Positions 26,308-36,018 are shown, counted from the stretch's first letter. The stretch: 64,000 nt of DNA from Jannaschia pohangensis (GCF_900113875.1 NZ_FORA01000002.1:558001-622000), one strand, 5' to 3'. The notes: generated by a model not told the origin, from the letters alone. A program made the numbers and translations.

Positions 26308-27135
26308 TCATGGCGCGTCCCACACCATCCGCTCCTCCCCGCTCAGACAGACGAAGCGGCTCCCCTTGAGGCGGCCGATGACGGTGAGGCCGACCTCGCG
26401 CGCGATTTCCACCCCCCACGCCGTGAAGCCGGAGCGCGAGACGAGGGATGGTATGCCCATCAGAGCGCATTTTATCACCATCTCGGAGGTCAAACGGCCC
26501 GTGGTATAAAGCGTCTTGTCGGAGGGATCGGTCTGCGTCACCCGCATCCAGCCCGCCAGCTTGTCGACGGCATTGTGGCGTCCCACGTCTTCGAAATAGG
26601 CAAGGGGATCGGGCCCCTGGCACAGGCAGGTGCCGTGGATCGCCCCCGCCTCGAGGTAAAGGCTCGGTGTGCGGTTGATGGCGACCGACATCGCCCGCAG
26701 GTCGGACACCCGCAGCGGCGTGGCGGGCAGGGTCAGCCCCGCGAGCCCCTCCATCATGTCGCCGAAAACCGTGCCCACGGCACAGCCGGATGTGCGCGTC
26801 GCGCGGGCCAGCTTCGCCTCGTGATCCGTCTCGATTTCCGTGCGGACGACCACGGTGTCGAGTTCCGCGTCATAATCGACGGCCGACACTCTGTCGGACG
26901 CGCGCAGCATCCCCTGATTGGTCAGAAACCCAAGGGCCAGCCATTCGGGATGATCGCCGATGGTCATGGCCGTCACGATCTCGCGCGCATTCAGATAGAT
27001 TGTCAGCGGACGCTCCTCGACCACACGCAGGTCGATCGTCGCGCCGCTTTCGTCGACGCCCTGGACCGCGCGGGTCAGGCGGGGCGCGGTCGGGTCGGGC
27101 GCGACACGCAGGGTGGCGGGGATGACAGTGGACAC
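26308..27135 (-). CDS. fdhD: formate dehydrogenase accessory sulfurtransferase FdhD
   Basis: FdhD transfers sulfur from a cysteine desulfurase to the molybdenum cofactor of formate dehydrogenases. The 275-residue product has the family motifs EERPLTIYLNAREIVTAMTI, TRTSGCAVGTVFG (the E. coli CxxC is reduced to one Cys here), FEDVGRHNAVDKLAGW and SRSGFTAWGVEIA. The start is a GTG at 27135. No formate dehydrogenase structural gene is in the window. Divergent from azlC across 52 bp. Confidence 0.92.
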   Translation of the reverse strand: MSTVIPATLRVAPDPTAPRLTRAVQGVDESGATIDLRVVEERPLTIYLNAREIVTAMTIGDHPEWLALGFLTNQGMLRASDRVSAVDYDAELDTVVVRTEIETDHEAKLARATRTSGCAVGTVFGDMMEGLAGLTLPATPLRVSDLRAMSVAINRTPSLYLEAGAIHGTCLCQGPDPLAYFEDVGRHNAVDKLAGWMRVTQTDPSDKTLYTTGRLTSEMVIKCALMGIPSLVSRSGFTAWGVEIAREVGLTVIGRLKGSRFVCLSGEERMVWDAP

Positions 27136-27187
27136 TTGAGACCTTCGGAAACGGCGCTTAGGACAGAGTGTCCGCCACGAACACGGG

Positions 27188-27889
27188 ATGCAAGCAGTGC
27201 CAAGCGTATTCCGCAGCCCGTTCCGAAAGGGATTGGCGGCAGGGTTTCCCTTCATCGTCATCATCGTGCCGTTCGGGGCGTTGTTCGGCGTGCTGGCCGC
27301 CGAAATCGGCTTGCCGATCGCGCAGATCATGGGGTTTTCCGTGCTGGTCATCGCAGGCGCGTCGCAGTTCACGGCGGTGCAGCTGATGGCCGACGGTGTT
27401 CCAGCTGTTGTTGTCGTGCTGTCCGCGCTCGCGGTGAACCTGCGGATGGTGATGTATTCGGCGGCCATGGTGCCGCATCTGGGGTCAGCGCCACTCTGGC
27501 AGCGGGCCATCGTGTCCTACCTGTTGGTCGATCAGACCTATGCGATTTCTGCCGAAGTCTTCGAGGAGGAACCCGCCTGGAGCGTTGCCGACAAGGTCGC
27601 GTTCTTCGCGGGAGTGGCGGTGCCGGTCTTTCCCGGATGGGTCGGCGCGACCTGGGCGGGGGCCGTACTGGGCGCGCAGGTCCCCGAGGGATGGCAGCTC
27701 GATTTCGCCATGCCGCTCGCCTTTCTGGCCCTCGTCGGCCCGATGCTGAAGACCCGCGCCCATGTCGCCGCGGCCTTCGTCTCGGTCGTGGCGGCGCTGC
27801 TGTTTGCCTGGGTGCCGTGGAACCTGGGCCTGATCATCGCGGCCTGCCTCGCCTTGTTGACCGGTGCCGAAGTGGAGCGACGGTCATGA
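27188..27889 (+). CDS. azlC: AzlC family branched-chain amino acid exporter subunit
   Basis: The larger membrane subunit of the AzlCD (YgaZH-like) amino acid exporter. The 233-residue product begins with a GFPFIVIIVPFGALFGVLAAE membrane segment and contains GASQFTAVQLMADG and NLRMVMYSAAM, both AzlC hallmarks, in about five to six hydrophobic stretches. Its stop overlaps the azlD start (ATGA). Confidence 0.9.
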   Translation: MQAVPSVFRSPFRKGLAAGFPFIVIIVPFGALFGVLAAEIGLPIAQIMGFSVLVIAGASQFTAVQLMADGVPAVVVVLSALAVNLRMVMYSAAMVPHLGSAPLWQRAIVSYLLVDQTYAISAEVFEEEPAWSVADKVAFFAGVAVPVFPGWVGATWAGAVLGAQVPEGWQLDFAMPLAFLALVGPMLKTRAHVAAAFVSVVAALLFAWVPWNLGLIIAACLALLTGAEVERRS

Positions 27890-28203
27890 GCACGGCAGGG
27901 GTCTGGGGCATCATCGCCGCCCTCGGGGTGCTGACCTATCTGACGCGCTTCGTGTTCATCGGAATCGTTGGCGACAGGCCCTTGCCGCCCTGGCTCCTGC
28001 GCCATCTGCGCTATACCGGCGTGGCGGTTCTGCCCGGGCTGGTCGCCCCCCTGGTGGTCTGGCCCGAGGCGACGGGCGGCACGCCCGACGCGGCGCGCCT
28101 GCTGGCCGCCGCCGTTGCCCTGGGCGTCGGTGCATGGCGGCGCGATGTCATCCTGGCCGTCGTCGCGGGCGGGCTTGTCATGGCGGGCTTTTCCCTGCTC
28201 TGA
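27886..28203 (+). CDS. azlD: AzlD family small membrane subunit
   Basis: A 105-residue protein with about three to four membrane segments and the AzlD pattern LTYLTRFVFIGIVGDRPLPPWLLRHLRYTGVAVLPGLVAP. It pairs with AzlC, with which it overlaps by four bases. It is convergent with the Lrp-type regulator (8 bp apart). Confidence 0.9.
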   Translation: MSTAGVWGIIAALGVLTYLTRFVFIGIVGDRPLPPWLLRHLRYTGVAVLPGLVAPLVVWPEATGGTPDAARLLAAAVALGVGAWRRDVILAVVAGGLVMAGFSLL

Positions 28204-28211
28204 CCCCTGCC

Positions 28212-28676
28212 TTAGACCGGCAACGCCGTGGTGTTGAACACCGTCTTGAGGGCGAAGGACGACTGCAACTTCGCCACCCCGGGCAGCCGCGCGAGGTGGC
28301 GGCGATGGATCGTCGCGAAATCTTCTGAATCGCGGGCGACGACCTTCAGGAGGTAGTCGTAAGACCCCGTCATCAAGTGACATTCCAGAACGTCCGGGAT
28401 GCGCGCCACCGCCGCCTCGAACGCGTCGAGCACGTCGTCGGCCTGGGTCGACAGGCTGATCTCGACGAAGACCGTCGTGGGCCGCCCGACCGCACGCGCA
28501 TTCAACAGGGCGACGGTGTTGCGGATCACGCCCGAAGCCTCCAGCCGCTGCAACCTGCGATGGCAGGCAGAGGGCGACAGGTTCAGCCGCTCGCTCAACT
28601 GTGCCGCCGTGAGTCGGGCATCGCGCTGCACCAGGCGCAGCAGCCGGGCATCCGTTTCGTCGATGAGGGCATCCAT
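28212..28676 (-). CDS. Lrp/AsnC family transcriptional regulator
   Basis: A 154-residue Lrp-family protein: N-terminal helix-turn-helix (LTAAQLSERLNLSPSACHRRLQRLEASGVI) and a C-terminal RAM ligand domain (DVLECHLMTGSYDYLLKVVARD). It is divergent from alanine dehydrogenase across 133 bp. In many alphaproteobacteria a divergent Lrp-type gene activates ald in response to alanine, so this is the likely role here. Confidence 0.9.
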   Translation of the reverse strand: MDALIDETDARLLRLVQRDARLTAAQLSERLNLSPSACHRRLQRLEASGVIRNTVALLNARAVGRPTTVFVEISLSTQADDVLDAFEAAVARIPDVLECHLMTGSYDYLLKVVARDSEDFATIHRRHLARLPGVAKLQSSFALKTVFNTTALPV

Positions 28677-28720
28677 GAAAATTTTTCCCGGTATTCTTCG
28701 TATCGATGCAAATTTCTTGC
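28677..28720. promoter_or_regulatory. putative Lrp-type operators between lrp and ald
   Basis: Two AT-rich inverted repeats lie in this short intergenic region: GAAAATTTTTC (28677-28687), directly upstream of the regulator start, and GCAAATTTCTTGC (28708-28720), about 90 bp upstream of ald. Lrp-family operators are typically spaced AT-rich palindromes of this kind. Confidence 0.45.
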
Positions 28721-28809
28721 GCACCATTTCGATTTCGCGCCCCTGATAGAGACGAAACCCCGCATCGTCACGCCTAAATTCCCCGCAATCACGCACAGGG
28801 AGTCTCAAA

Positions 28810-29925
28810 ATGCTGATCGGTTGCCCCAAGGAAATCAAACCACAGGAATTTCGCGTCGGGATGACACCGATGGCCGCGCTCGAAGCCATCGCGCATGGCC
28901 ATGATGTGGTAATCGAGACGAACGCCGGAACCGGCTCGGGCTTCGACGATGCCCAATACACCGCCGTCGGCGCGAAGATCGTCGATACCGCCGAGGAAGT
29001 CTTTGCGACCGCCGACATGATCGTGAAGGTCAAGGAGCCGCAGGCCGTCGAGCGGGCCCGCCTGCGCGAAGGGCAGTTGCTCTTCACCTATCTGCACCTG
29101 GCCCCCGATCCCGATCAGACCAAGGACCTGCTGGCCAGCGGCGCGACCTGCATCGCCTATGAAACCGTGACCGACCGGGCCGGCGGCCTGCCGCTTCTGG
29201 CGCCCATGTCCGAAGTCGCGGGCCGTCTTGCGCCGCAGGTCGGTGCCTGGACGCTGCAAAAGGCCAACGGCGGACGCGGCGTTCTGTTGGGCGGCGTTCC
29301 GGGCGTGGGCCCCGCACAGGTCGTCGTCATCGGCGGCGGTGTCGTCGGCACCCATGCGGCCAAGATCGCGGCGGGCATGGGCGCGGACGTCACGGTCCTT
29401 GACCGGTCCCTGCCCCGCCTGCGTTACCTTGACGATGCCTTCGGCGGCACCTTCCGCACCCGCTTCGCCAGCGCCGGCAACACCGCCGAGCTGGTGATGG
29501 CGGCCGACATGGTCATCGGCGCCGTGCTGATCCCGGGGGCCGCCGCCCCCAAGCTGGTCAAGCGCGCGGACCTCGGCCACATGAAGCCAGGGGCAGCAAT
29601 CGTCGACGTCGCCATCGATCAGGGTGGATGTTTCGAGACATCGAAGGCCACGACCCACGAAGACCCGATCTATGAGGTCGACGGGATCATGCATTATTGC
29701 GTGGCCAACATGCCGGGCGCCGTGGCCCGCACCTCGACTCTCGCCTTGGGCAACGCGACTTTGCCGTTCCTGCTGTCGCTGGCCGACAAGGGTTGGAAAC
29801 GGGCCTGCGCCGAGGACGTTCACCTCAAGAACGGTCTGAACGTCCATGCCGGTCAGATCACCTATGCCGCCGTCGGCGAAGCGCTCGGGATGAGTTCGGT
29901 CAGCGCGGACAGCGTTCTGGCCTGA
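28810..29925 (+). CDS. ald: alanine dehydrogenase
   Basis: Ald interconverts L-alanine and pyruvate with NAD. The 371-residue product starts [20 protein letters not shown] and has the substrate-binding [11 protein letters not shown] (Lys) and YLHLAPD (His) regions and the Rossmann motif [16 protein letters not shown]. Full family length. An AGGGAG precedes the ATG. Probably regulated by the divergent Lrp-type gene. Confidence 0.95.
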   Translation: MLIGCPKEIKPQEFRVGMTPMAALEAIAHGHDVVIETNAGTGSGFDDAQYTAVGAKIVDTAEEVFATADMIVKVKEPQAVERARLREGQLLFTYLHLAPDPDQTKDLLASGATCIAYETVTDRAGGLPLLAPMSEVAGRLAPQVGAWTLQKANGGRGVLLGGVPGVGPAQVVVIGGGVVGTHAAKIAAGMGADVTVLDRSLPRLRYLDDAFGGTFRTRFASAGNTAELVMAADMVIGAVLIPGAAAPKLVKRADLGHMKPGAAIVDVAIDQGGCFETSKATTHEDPIYEVDGIMHYCVANMPGAVARTSTLALGNATLPFLLSLADKGWKRACAEDVHLKNGLNVHAGQITYAAVGEALGMSSVSADSVLA

Positions 29926-29956
29926 GTTCGGATCAAACGCCCGCCAACTGGCCATG

Positions 29957-29987
29957 AAAAAGGGCCCGCCGACATCGGCGGGCCCTT
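29957..29987. terminator. bidirectional terminator between ald and mscL
   Basis: AAGGGCCCGCCG (29960-29971) and CGGCGGGCCCTT (29976-29987) make a perfect 12-bp stem with an ACAT loop. On the minus strand it is followed by a T-run (plus-strand AAAAA at 29957-29961), so it is a strong intrinsic terminator for mscL and probably also serves ald. Confidence 0.85.
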
Positions 29988-30006
29988 AGGCATTTCAGGT
30001 AGTAGA

Positions 30007-30444
30007 TCAGGCCGCGCCGCGCTTCAGGCTGTCGCGGATCTCCAGAAGCACATCGAGCTCCGACGGACCCGTTTCGACTTCCGGGGCCACATCGTCGGGC
30101 TTGACCGCTGCGGACTTCAGTTTGTTGACCATCCTGACCAGCATGAAAACCACGAAGGCGATGATCAGGAAGTTGATGCAGGCCGTAACGAAGGCTCCGT
30201 AGGCAAAGATTGCCGCGCCGCTTTCGCGGGCCGCATCGAGACCGACACCGTCAGCCACTTCGCCGGACAGGACGAGATACATGCTGGTGAAGTCGACGCC
30301 GCCCAGGATCAGGCCGATGATCGGATTGATCAGGTCGCCGACCAGGCTTGAAACGATCGCGGTAAACGCTGCGCCGATGATGATGCCGACCGCCAGGTCC
30401 ATAACGTTGCCCTTGGCGATAAAATCCTTGAATTCGTTGATCAT
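30007..30444 (-). CDS. mscL: large-conductance mechanosensitive channel
   Basis: MscL opens under membrane tension to release solutes during osmotic downshock. The 145-residue product begins with the family signature [26 protein letters not shown] split over helix 1, has TM2 ([24 protein letters not shown]) and a C-terminal helical bundle. Single gene, divergent from the GST gene. Confidence 0.95.
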   Translation of the reverse strand: MINEFKDFIAKGNVMDLAVGIIIGAAFTAIVSSLVGDLINPIIGLILGGVDFTSMYLVLSGEVADGVGLDAARESGAAIFAYGAFVTACINFLIIAFVVFMLVRMVNKLKSAAVKPDDVAPEVETGPSELDVLLEIRDSLKRGAA

Positions 30445-30583
30445 GTTGGTCCCTCAGTCATTCTGATCCCCCGTAGGCCCGGTTGGACATACGCGCACAC
30501 GTTCTGTCAGATTGTGCACGAATGTCACCCGTTTTGTTTCGCAAATGCTCCTGTAGGCTGGAGTTGCAACCAAAGGAGGCCCC

Positions 30584-31285
30584 ATGGCCGATTTCTCCGC
30601 CTTTCCGATCACGCAACGCTGGACCCCGCGCGACCCGAGTGTCTTGCAATTGTTCAGCTTTCCGACCCCGAACGGCGTGAAAGTTGCCATCGCGCTCGAG
30701 GAATTGGGCCTCCCCTACGAGGCGCACCGCGTCACGCTGTCCGATGCGGACGTCAGGTCGCCCGAATTCCTGTCGCTCAGCCCCAACAACAAGATTCCCG
30801 CGATCATCGACCCCGATGGCCCGGACGGCGAACCCATCGGCCTGTTCGAAAGCGGCGCTATCCTTCTGTATCTGGGCGGCAAGACAGGCCGTCTGATGGG
30901 TGCCGATTCGGCGTCTTCGGCGAAGGTCACGCAATGGCTGATGTGGCAGATGGGCGGGTTGGGACCGATGCTGGGTCAACTTGGGTATTTCGCCAAGTTC
31001 GCGGGGGCACAGATCGAAGACCCCCGCCCGCGCCAGCGCTACACCGACGAAGCGCGGCGTCTGCTGAGCGTCCTGTCTGGCGCGCTCGGAGACCGGGAAT
31101 GGCTCGTCGATGACTTCTCTATCGCCGACATCGCCATCGCCCCATGGCTTAATGCGTTGAATTTCTACGGGACCAAGGACGCCGTCGGTTGGTCGGACTT
31201 CGACAACCTGGACAGCTATCTGAACCGGTTCATGGCGCGCGATGCGGTGAAGGTCGGGATGGTGACGCCCCCGCGCGAAGGCTAG
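30584..31285 (+). CDS. glutathione S-transferase family protein, YfcG/Nu-class-like
   Basis: A 233-residue GST fold protein. The N-terminal thioredoxin-like domain has LFSFPTPNGVKVAIALEELGLPYE, NNKIPAIIDPDG (cis-Pro) and FESGAILLYL, followed by an all-helical C-terminal domain with FSIADIAIAPWLNAL. The T-P-N at the active site is the pattern of YfcG/Ure2-like disulfide-bond oxidoreductases. An AAAGGAGG precedes the ATG. Confidence 0.88.
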   Translation: MADFSAFPITQRWTPRDPSVLQLFSFPTPNGVKVAIALEELGLPYEAHRVTLSDADVRSPEFLSLSPNNKIPAIIDPDGPDGEPIGLFESGAILLYLGGKTGRLMGADSASSAKVTQWLMWQMGGLGPMLGQLGYFAKFAGAQIEDPRPRQRYTDEARRLLSVLSGALGDREWLVDDFSIADIAIAPWLNALNFYGTKDAVGWSDFDNLDSYLNRFMARDAVKVGMVTPPREG

Positions 31286-31365
31286 CCCGATGCCACCGCC
31301 AGAACCGCGGAAACGAAAAATACCAGTGCTGCGGACATGCAGGCGATTTCGATACGAACCATCAT
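31282..31365 (-). CDS. possible 27-residue membrane microprotein
   Basis: A short minus-strand frame (MMVRIEIACMSAALVFFVSAVLAVASG) that is almost entirely one hydrophobic helix and ends in a CTAG shared with the stop of the convergent GST gene. No clear ribosome binding site is visible. The composition looks like a genuine small membrane protein rather than noise, but support is weak. Confidence 0.25.
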   Translation of the reverse strand: MMVRIEIACMSAALVFFVSAVLAVASG

Positions 31366-31388
31366 TCGGCCAGTGTCGCCAAGAAGGT

Positions 31389-31404
31389 TTAACCGTCGGT
31401 TAAC
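31389..31404 (+). promoter_or_regulatory. CtrA box
   Basis: TTAACCGTCGGTTAAC is an exact match to the CtrA consensus TTAA-N7-TTAAC and is itself almost a perfect palindrome. It lies 67 bp before the small gene that leads the chemoreceptor unit. CtrA controls motility and chemotaxis genes in many Rhodobacteraceae, so this is a plausible direct target. Confidence 0.7.
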
Positions 31405-31412
31405 AAGCGACG

Positions 31413-31438
31413 CTGAACGCCGGATTTTGGGCGTTCAG
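31413..31438 (+). promoter_or_regulatory. stem-loop between the CtrA box and the first gene
   Basis: CTGAACGCC (31413-31421) and GGCGTTCAG (31430-31438) form a perfect 9-bp stem with an 8-base loop. It is not followed by a T-run, and it lies downstream of the CtrA box, so it is probably in or near the 5' leader of the chemotaxis transcript; it may instead be a weak terminator for the GST gene. Confidence 0.45.
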
Positions 31439-31471
31439 TGTTTGGAAAGATTCGGCTGCTAGCCAGCTGCA

Positions 31472-31789
31472 ATGAAATCGAACCATCCCCGCTTTGCCCG
31501 TGCCGTCATGCTGGCCATCCCCGTCATCTGGGGTGTGTCCGCCGTCGCGGCGCTGCCCCGGGCGAATGCGGGTAACCCTGTCCTGGTGATCGCCTGGCCG
31601 GTCGGCGCTTCCGCCGACAGTCTGATCCTTCGCGCCGGCGGCTATGGCATTGGCCTTGATGCCCCTCCGCTGGGAAAACTTGGTCACTCTCAAGACGCTG
31701 ATTTCATCGACCGTCTCCGCGCACTGAAGCCGCTTCTCCTGCTCGATGCCAACCGTCTTCCCAGCTTTCTATGTGGTGCAAATGTCTGA
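31472..31789 (+). CDS. small exported or membrane-anchored protein of unknown function
   Basis: A 105-residue protein with an N-terminal hydrophobic segment (about residues 11-28) followed by [23 protein letters not shown] and a C-terminal [15 protein letters not shown]. The layout resembles short proteins I recall from other Rhodobacteraceae with a strand-rich AWP-type core and a C-terminal LLDA-LCG ending, but no function is known. Its last eight bases are the start of the chemoreceptor gene (ATGTCTGA), so the two are translationally coupled. The CtrA box lies just upstream. Confidence 0.68.
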   Translation: MKSNHPRFARAVMLAIPVIWGVSAVAALPRANAGNPVLVIAWPVGASADSLILRAGGYGIGLDAPPLGKLGHSQDADFIDRLRALKPLLLLDANRLPSFLCGANV

Positions 31790-33509
31790 TTCTGAAACTC
31801 ACGCTCATTCCGTAGTTGTCGCCGGTCAGCTGCTGGTTGCATCCATTGCGGCATCGCCTGTGATCGCGGGCGCCGCCTGGATCGCGGGTGCCAACATCTT
31901 GTGGTGCCTTGGGCTGTCTCTGGGTCTGACGGGCATCGGATGGCTCGTCCGCCATCTGGACAGCAGATTTGCACCCGAGATCGGCGCCCTCACCATCGTG
32001 GGTCAGGTCATGGTCTTGACGCTGAGCCTGGCGGGCCATCCTTGGCAGCTTGAAAGCCACATGTTCTATTTTGTGGCGTTCGGCGCCGTGGCGACCATGT
32101 CGAATGTGCGGCCGCTTCTGCTCGCCGCAGGCGCGGTCACAGCGCAACATGTCGTCATGGCTCTTGTCGTCCCGGGTCTATTGTTCGGAAACACAACGCT
32201 CATTCTGGGCCTCGAGCGCGTGGCGGTCCACGCCGCAGCAGTGGTCATGATGGTCGGCTACCTTGGGCATTCGATCAAATCGCGCAACAGGCTCGCGCGG
32301 GCAACGCGGTTGGGTCAACAGGAAGCCTTGGCCGCCGCCGCCCGCGCTCAGGACTCCGAACAGCAGGCCGAGGCAGCGCGCCTGGCAGCCGAAGCCGCGC
32401 GTGAAACAGCGGAAGCCGCGCGCATGGAAACGGAAGCGGCCCTCGCAGAAAACGCCGCCGAGCGGGAACGCGCCGACGCAGCCAGGGCCGCAGCCGCGGA
32501 CGTTCGCAGGCATGAGGAATCGCGCCGTGTCGCCGAGCAGGAAACCCAGGCTGCCGTGATCGCGAACCTCCGCGCCGCGCTGGCGGACCTGGCCGAAGGC
32601 AACCTCGAAGCCCGGATCACGGACGATCTGCCGGAGGGCTACGAAGACCTTGCCGCCTCGTTCGACAGGGCAGTCACGTCGCTTCAATCGGCGATCCGCA
32701 CCATCCGTGATACCTCCGACATCATAAAGGGCGACACGGCGGAAATCGCATCCGCCTCGCAGGATCTTTCGCATAGAACCGAGGCACAGGCGGTCACGCT
32801 CGAGGAAATCACGCGCTCCACGGAACAGCTCACCGCCTTGATAGGCGCGACCGCGGACGACGCCATCTCTGCCGAGACGGTCATGGTCACGACCGGGTCC
32901 GAAGCGGAAGGCGGCGCACGGATCATGGGCCAGGCCATCTCGGCGATGGCCGAGATCGAAGCCTCGTCCAACGAAGTCCGCAAGATCACGTCGATGATCG
33001 AGGATATCGCCTTCCAGACCAACCTGCTGGCCTTGAACGCAGGCGTCGAGGCGGCACGTGCGGGGGATGCAGGCCGTGGATTTGCGGTCGTCGCCTCCGA
33101 GGTGCGGGCCCTGGCACTCAGGTCCTCCGAAGCCGCGAACAGGATCAACGCCCTGATTGCCGAGTCGGGGGAACAGATCGAGCGCGGTGTCGCGCTGGTT
33201 CACGAAACCGGCGGAGCGCTCCAGAAGATCATCGAATCCGTCGGGCAGGTCACGATCCGCATCAGCAAGATCGCCGTGACCTCTGACGAGCAAGCGAAAG
33301 GCGTCGGCGGGATAAACGGGGCGCTTCGCGAACTCGACACCGTTTCGCAAAAGAACACCGCGATGTTCGAAGAGACGACCGCCGCATGCGAGACGCTGCG
33401 ACAGACGGCTCAGACGCTCGCCGCGTCCGTCGAAACCTTCACTGTCGGACGCGCGGACATGGGGCGTGCCGCGCCGCGGGTCATCGGCCCAAGATCGAAC
33501 GCCGCCTGA
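31782..33509 (+). CDS. methyl-accepting chemotaxis protein with integral-membrane sensor
   Basis: A 575-residue chemoreceptor. Residues 10-162 hold about five to six closely packed membrane segments with no periplasmic ligand domain. Residues 170-260 are an alanine/glutamate-rich coiled coil, 262-300 look like a HAMP-type segment ([21 protein letters not shown]), and the signalling hairpin tip is at about 405-445 ([40 protein letters not shown]). The ATG at 31782 overlaps the upstream stop by eight bases; an in-frame ATG at 31746 inside the upstream gene is less likely. No C-terminal NWETF-type tether is seen. Confidence 0.88.
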   Translation: MSDSETHAHSVVVAGQLLVASIAASPVIAGAAWIAGANILWCLGLSLGLTGIGWLVRHLDSRFAPEIGALTIVGQVMVLTLSLAGHPWQLESHMFYFVAFGAVATMSNVRPLLLAAGAVTAQHVVMALVVPGLLFGNTTLILGLERVAVHAAAVVMMVGYLGHSIKSRNRLARATRLGQQEALAAAARAQDSEQQAEAARLAAEAARETAEAARMETEAALAENAAERERADAARAAAADVRRHEESRRVAEQETQAAVIANLRAALADLAEGNLEARITDDLPEGYEDLAASFDRAVTSLQSAIRTIRDTSDIIKGDTAEIASASQDLSHRTEAQAVTLEEITRSTEQLTALIGATADDAISAETVMVTTGSEAEGGARIMGQAISAMAEIEASSNEVRKITSMIEDIAFQTNLLALNAGVEAARAGDAGRGFAVVASEVRALALRSSEAANRINALIAESGEQIERGVALVHETGGALQKIIESVGQVTIRISKIAVTSDEQAKGVGGINGALRELDTVSQKNTAMFEETTAACETLRQTAQTLAASVETFTVGRADMGRAAPRVIGPRSNAA

Positions 33510-33553
33510 AAAATCTGAGACCTCGCGACGGTCACGCGATCCAGGTCGGAACG

Positions 33554-33581
33554 AAAAAGGGCCCCGCACAACGGGGCCCTT
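33554..33581. terminator. bidirectional terminator between chemoreceptor gene and pnp
   Basis: AAGGGCCCCG (33557-33566) and CGGGGCCCTT (33572-33581) form a 10-bp stem with loop CACAA. The plus-strand AAAAA before it becomes a T-run on the minus strand, making it a strong terminator for pnp; it also closes the chemoreceptor unit. Confidence 0.85.
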
Positions 33582-33604
33582 CAAACCGAAATCAATGCGT
33601 CGGA

Positions 33605-35743
33605 TCACTCCTCGGCGGCGTCTTCACCAACCAATTCGGTGCCCGATTCCTGATCGACCATCTTCATGGCCAGGCGCACCTTGCCACGATCATCGAAGCC
33701 CAGGAGCTTGACCCAGACTTCCTGACCTTCCTTGAGCACATCGGACGGATGGTTCAGGCGGCGATTTTCGATCTGGGACACGTGGACCAGACCATCGCGC
33801 TTGCCGAAGAAGTTCACGAAGGCGCCAAAATCGACGATCTTCACGACCTTGCCCTTGTAGACCTTGCCCTCTTCCGGCTCTGCCACGATCGAATGGATCA
33901 TGTCATAGGCCTTCTGGATGGCTTCGGCATTGGCCGACGCGATCTTGATGATACCGTCGTCGTTGATGTCGACCTTGGCACCCGACGTCTCCACGATCTC
34001 GCGGATCACCTTGCCGCCAGACCCGATGACTTCCCGGATCTTGTCGGTCGGGATCTGCATCGTTTCGATCCGCGGGGCATGGGCCGAGAACTCGGTCCGG
34101 CCCGCAGTCAACGCCTTGGCCATCTCGCCCAGGATATGCACGCGTCCGGCCTTGGCTTGCTCCAGTGCCTTTTCCATGATCTCGGGCGTGATGCCCGCTA
34201 CCTTGATGTCCATCTGGAGCGACGTGATACCCGCCTCGGTCCCGGCCACCTTGAAGTCCATGTCGCCGAGATGATCTTCGTCGCCCAGGATATCCGTCAG
34301 GACGGCGTAGTCACCGTTGTCTTCCAGGATCAGGCCCATGGCCACACCCGCGACCGGCGCCTTGAGCGGAACACCCGCGTCCATCATCGACAGCGAACCG
34401 CCACAGACCGACGCCATGGACGACGAACCGTTCGACTCAGTGATCTCGGAGACGAGGCGGATGGTGTAGGGGAAGTCCGTCGCCGACGGCAGAACCGCCT
34501 GCAACGCCCGCCACGCCAGCTTGCCGTGGCCGATCTCGCGACGACCCGGAGGTCCGAAACGACCGACTTCGCCGACCGAATAGGGCGGGAAGTTGTAGTG
34601 CAGCAAGAAGTTGGAACGGAAGTTGCCATGCAATGCATCGATGATCTGCTCATCGTCGCCCGTCCCGAGCGTGGTGACGACCAGGCCCTGGGTTTCGCCA
34701 CGGGTGAACAGCGCCGACCCGTGGGTCCGGGGCAGCAGGCCCACTTCGGAGACGATCGGCCGCACGGTGTCGAGCGCACGCCCGTCGATCCGCTTGCCGT
34801 TCTTGACCACGTCACCGCGCAGAACCGAAGATTCCAGCTTCTTCAGGGCGGTGCCGAGGTTTGCATCCTCCAGCTGCTCTTCGCTCAGCTTGGATTTGAT
34901 CGCATCCTTGGCGGCGGACACCGCTGAGGTCCGCTCCTGCTTGTCGGTGATCGCATAGGCCGAGCGCATCAGGTCTTCGCCAGCGGCTTTCACGGCGGCG
35001 AACAGCTCCGAATAATCGGGGGCCTGGAAATCCATCGGCTCCTTGGCGGCGTCTTCGGCCAGGGCGATGATCAGGTCGAGGACCGGCTGCATCTGCTCGT
35101 GGCCGAACTTGACGGCGCCCAGCATCTCGGCTTCCGACAGCTCGTAGGCTTCGGATTCGACCATCATCACGGCGTCCTTCGTGCCGGCGACGACCAGATC
35201 GAGGCGCTGCTCGGGGTTGGACTTCAGGCCCTGCATGTCGTCGACTGACGGGTTCAGGATGTAGTCGCCATCCACGAAGCCGACGCGCGCACCGGCGATC
35301 GGACCCATGAAGGGTGCGCCCGAAATCGTCAGCGCGGCCGAAGCGGCGATCATGGCGACGATATCCGGATCGTTTTCCAGATCGTGGGACAGCACGGTGC
35401 AGATGACGAGGACTTCGTTCTTGAAGCCGTCAACGAACAGCGGGCGGATCGGGCGGTCGATGAGGCGCGAGGTCAGCGTCTCTTTCTCGGTCGGGCGGGC
35501 TTCGCGCTTGAAGAAACCGCCCGGGACCTTGCCCGCAGCATAGTATTTTTCATTGTAGTGTACGGTCAGGGGGAAGAAATCCTGACCTGGCTTCGGCGCC
35601 TTGGCATAGGTGACGGCGGCCATGACGCTGGTTTCGCCATAGGTGGCGATGACGCAGCCGTCGGCCTGACGGGCAATCTTGCCGGTCTCGAGGGAGAGGG
35701 TGTCATGGCCCCACTCCATCTCTTTTTTAACGATGTTGAACAT
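33605..35743 (-). CDS. pnp: polyribonucleotide nucleotidyltransferase (PNPase)
   Basis: PNPase degrades RNA from the 3' end using phosphate and is a core degradosome enzyme. The 712-residue product has two RNase PH-type domains (the catalytic second copy contains [24 protein letters not shown] and [19 protein letters not shown]), then a KH domain ([15 protein letters not shown]) and an S1 domain ([28 protein letters not shown]). ATG at 35743 gives the usual [11 protein letters not shown] start. It is normally co-transcribed with rpsO, but here an unknown gene on the opposite strand separates them. Confidence 0.96.
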   Translation of the reverse strand: MFNIVKKEMEWGHDTLSLETGKIARQADGCVIATYGETSVMAAVTYAKAPKPGQDFFPLTVHYNEKYYAAGKVPGGFFKREARPTEKETLTSRLIDRPIRPLFVDGFKNEVLVICTVLSHDLENDPDIVAMIAASAALTISGAPFMGPIAGARVGFVDGDYILNPSVDDMQGLKSNPEQRLDLVVAGTKDAVMMVESEAYELSEAEMLGAVKFGHEQMQPVLDLIIALAEDAAKEPMDFQAPDYSELFAAVKAAGEDLMRSAYAITDKQERTSAVSAAKDAIKSKLSEEQLEDANLGTALKKLESSVLRGDVVKNGKRIDGRALDTVRPIVSEVGLLPRTHGSALFTRGETQGLVVTTLGTGDDEQIIDALHGNFRSNFLLHYNFPPYSVGEVGRFGPPGRREIGHGKLAWRALQAVLPSATDFPYTIRLVSEITESNGSSSMASVCGGSLSMMDAGVPLKAPVAGVAMGLILEDNGDYAVLTDILGDEDHLGDMDFKVAGTEAGITSLQMDIKVAGITPEIMEKALEQAKAGRVHILGEMAKALTAGRTEFSAHAPRIETMQIPTDKIREVIGSGGKVIREIVETSGAKVDINDDGIIKIASANAEAIQKAYDMIHSIVAEPEEGKVYKGKVVKIVDFGAFVNFFGKRDGLVHVSQIENRRLNHPSDVLKEGQEVWVKLLGFDDRGKVRLAMKMVDQESGTELVGEDAAEE

Positions 35744-36018
35744 GTCGTATCCTGTCTGACGCCCGCTGGCCCCTGCCAGTGCGTCGTTGAATGGCGGCCC
35801 CATTGCCGCCGACCCCTGTTCCTTTGCACGACGCCGGGGTCGGTGCGTCACGTCTCAGATGTGGGGCCTCTAGCGGGTTTTTCGCACGATGAAAAGGTGG
35901 CGCGCGCGGCACCGCCCCGCAATCTCCGCGATCCCGGCGCAGGACGGCCATCGAATCGGCACGGACCTGTCGCAGGGTCCTCGGGCCATTAACCAGAATA
36001 GCCGCAGGCAGGCCCGAA

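Noticed and set aside
35728-35742. TTAACGATGTTGAAC at the pnp start, resembling a CtrA box
   Set aside because: The second half is GAAC, not TTAAC, and the sequence lies inside the first codons of pnp, so it is explained by coding.
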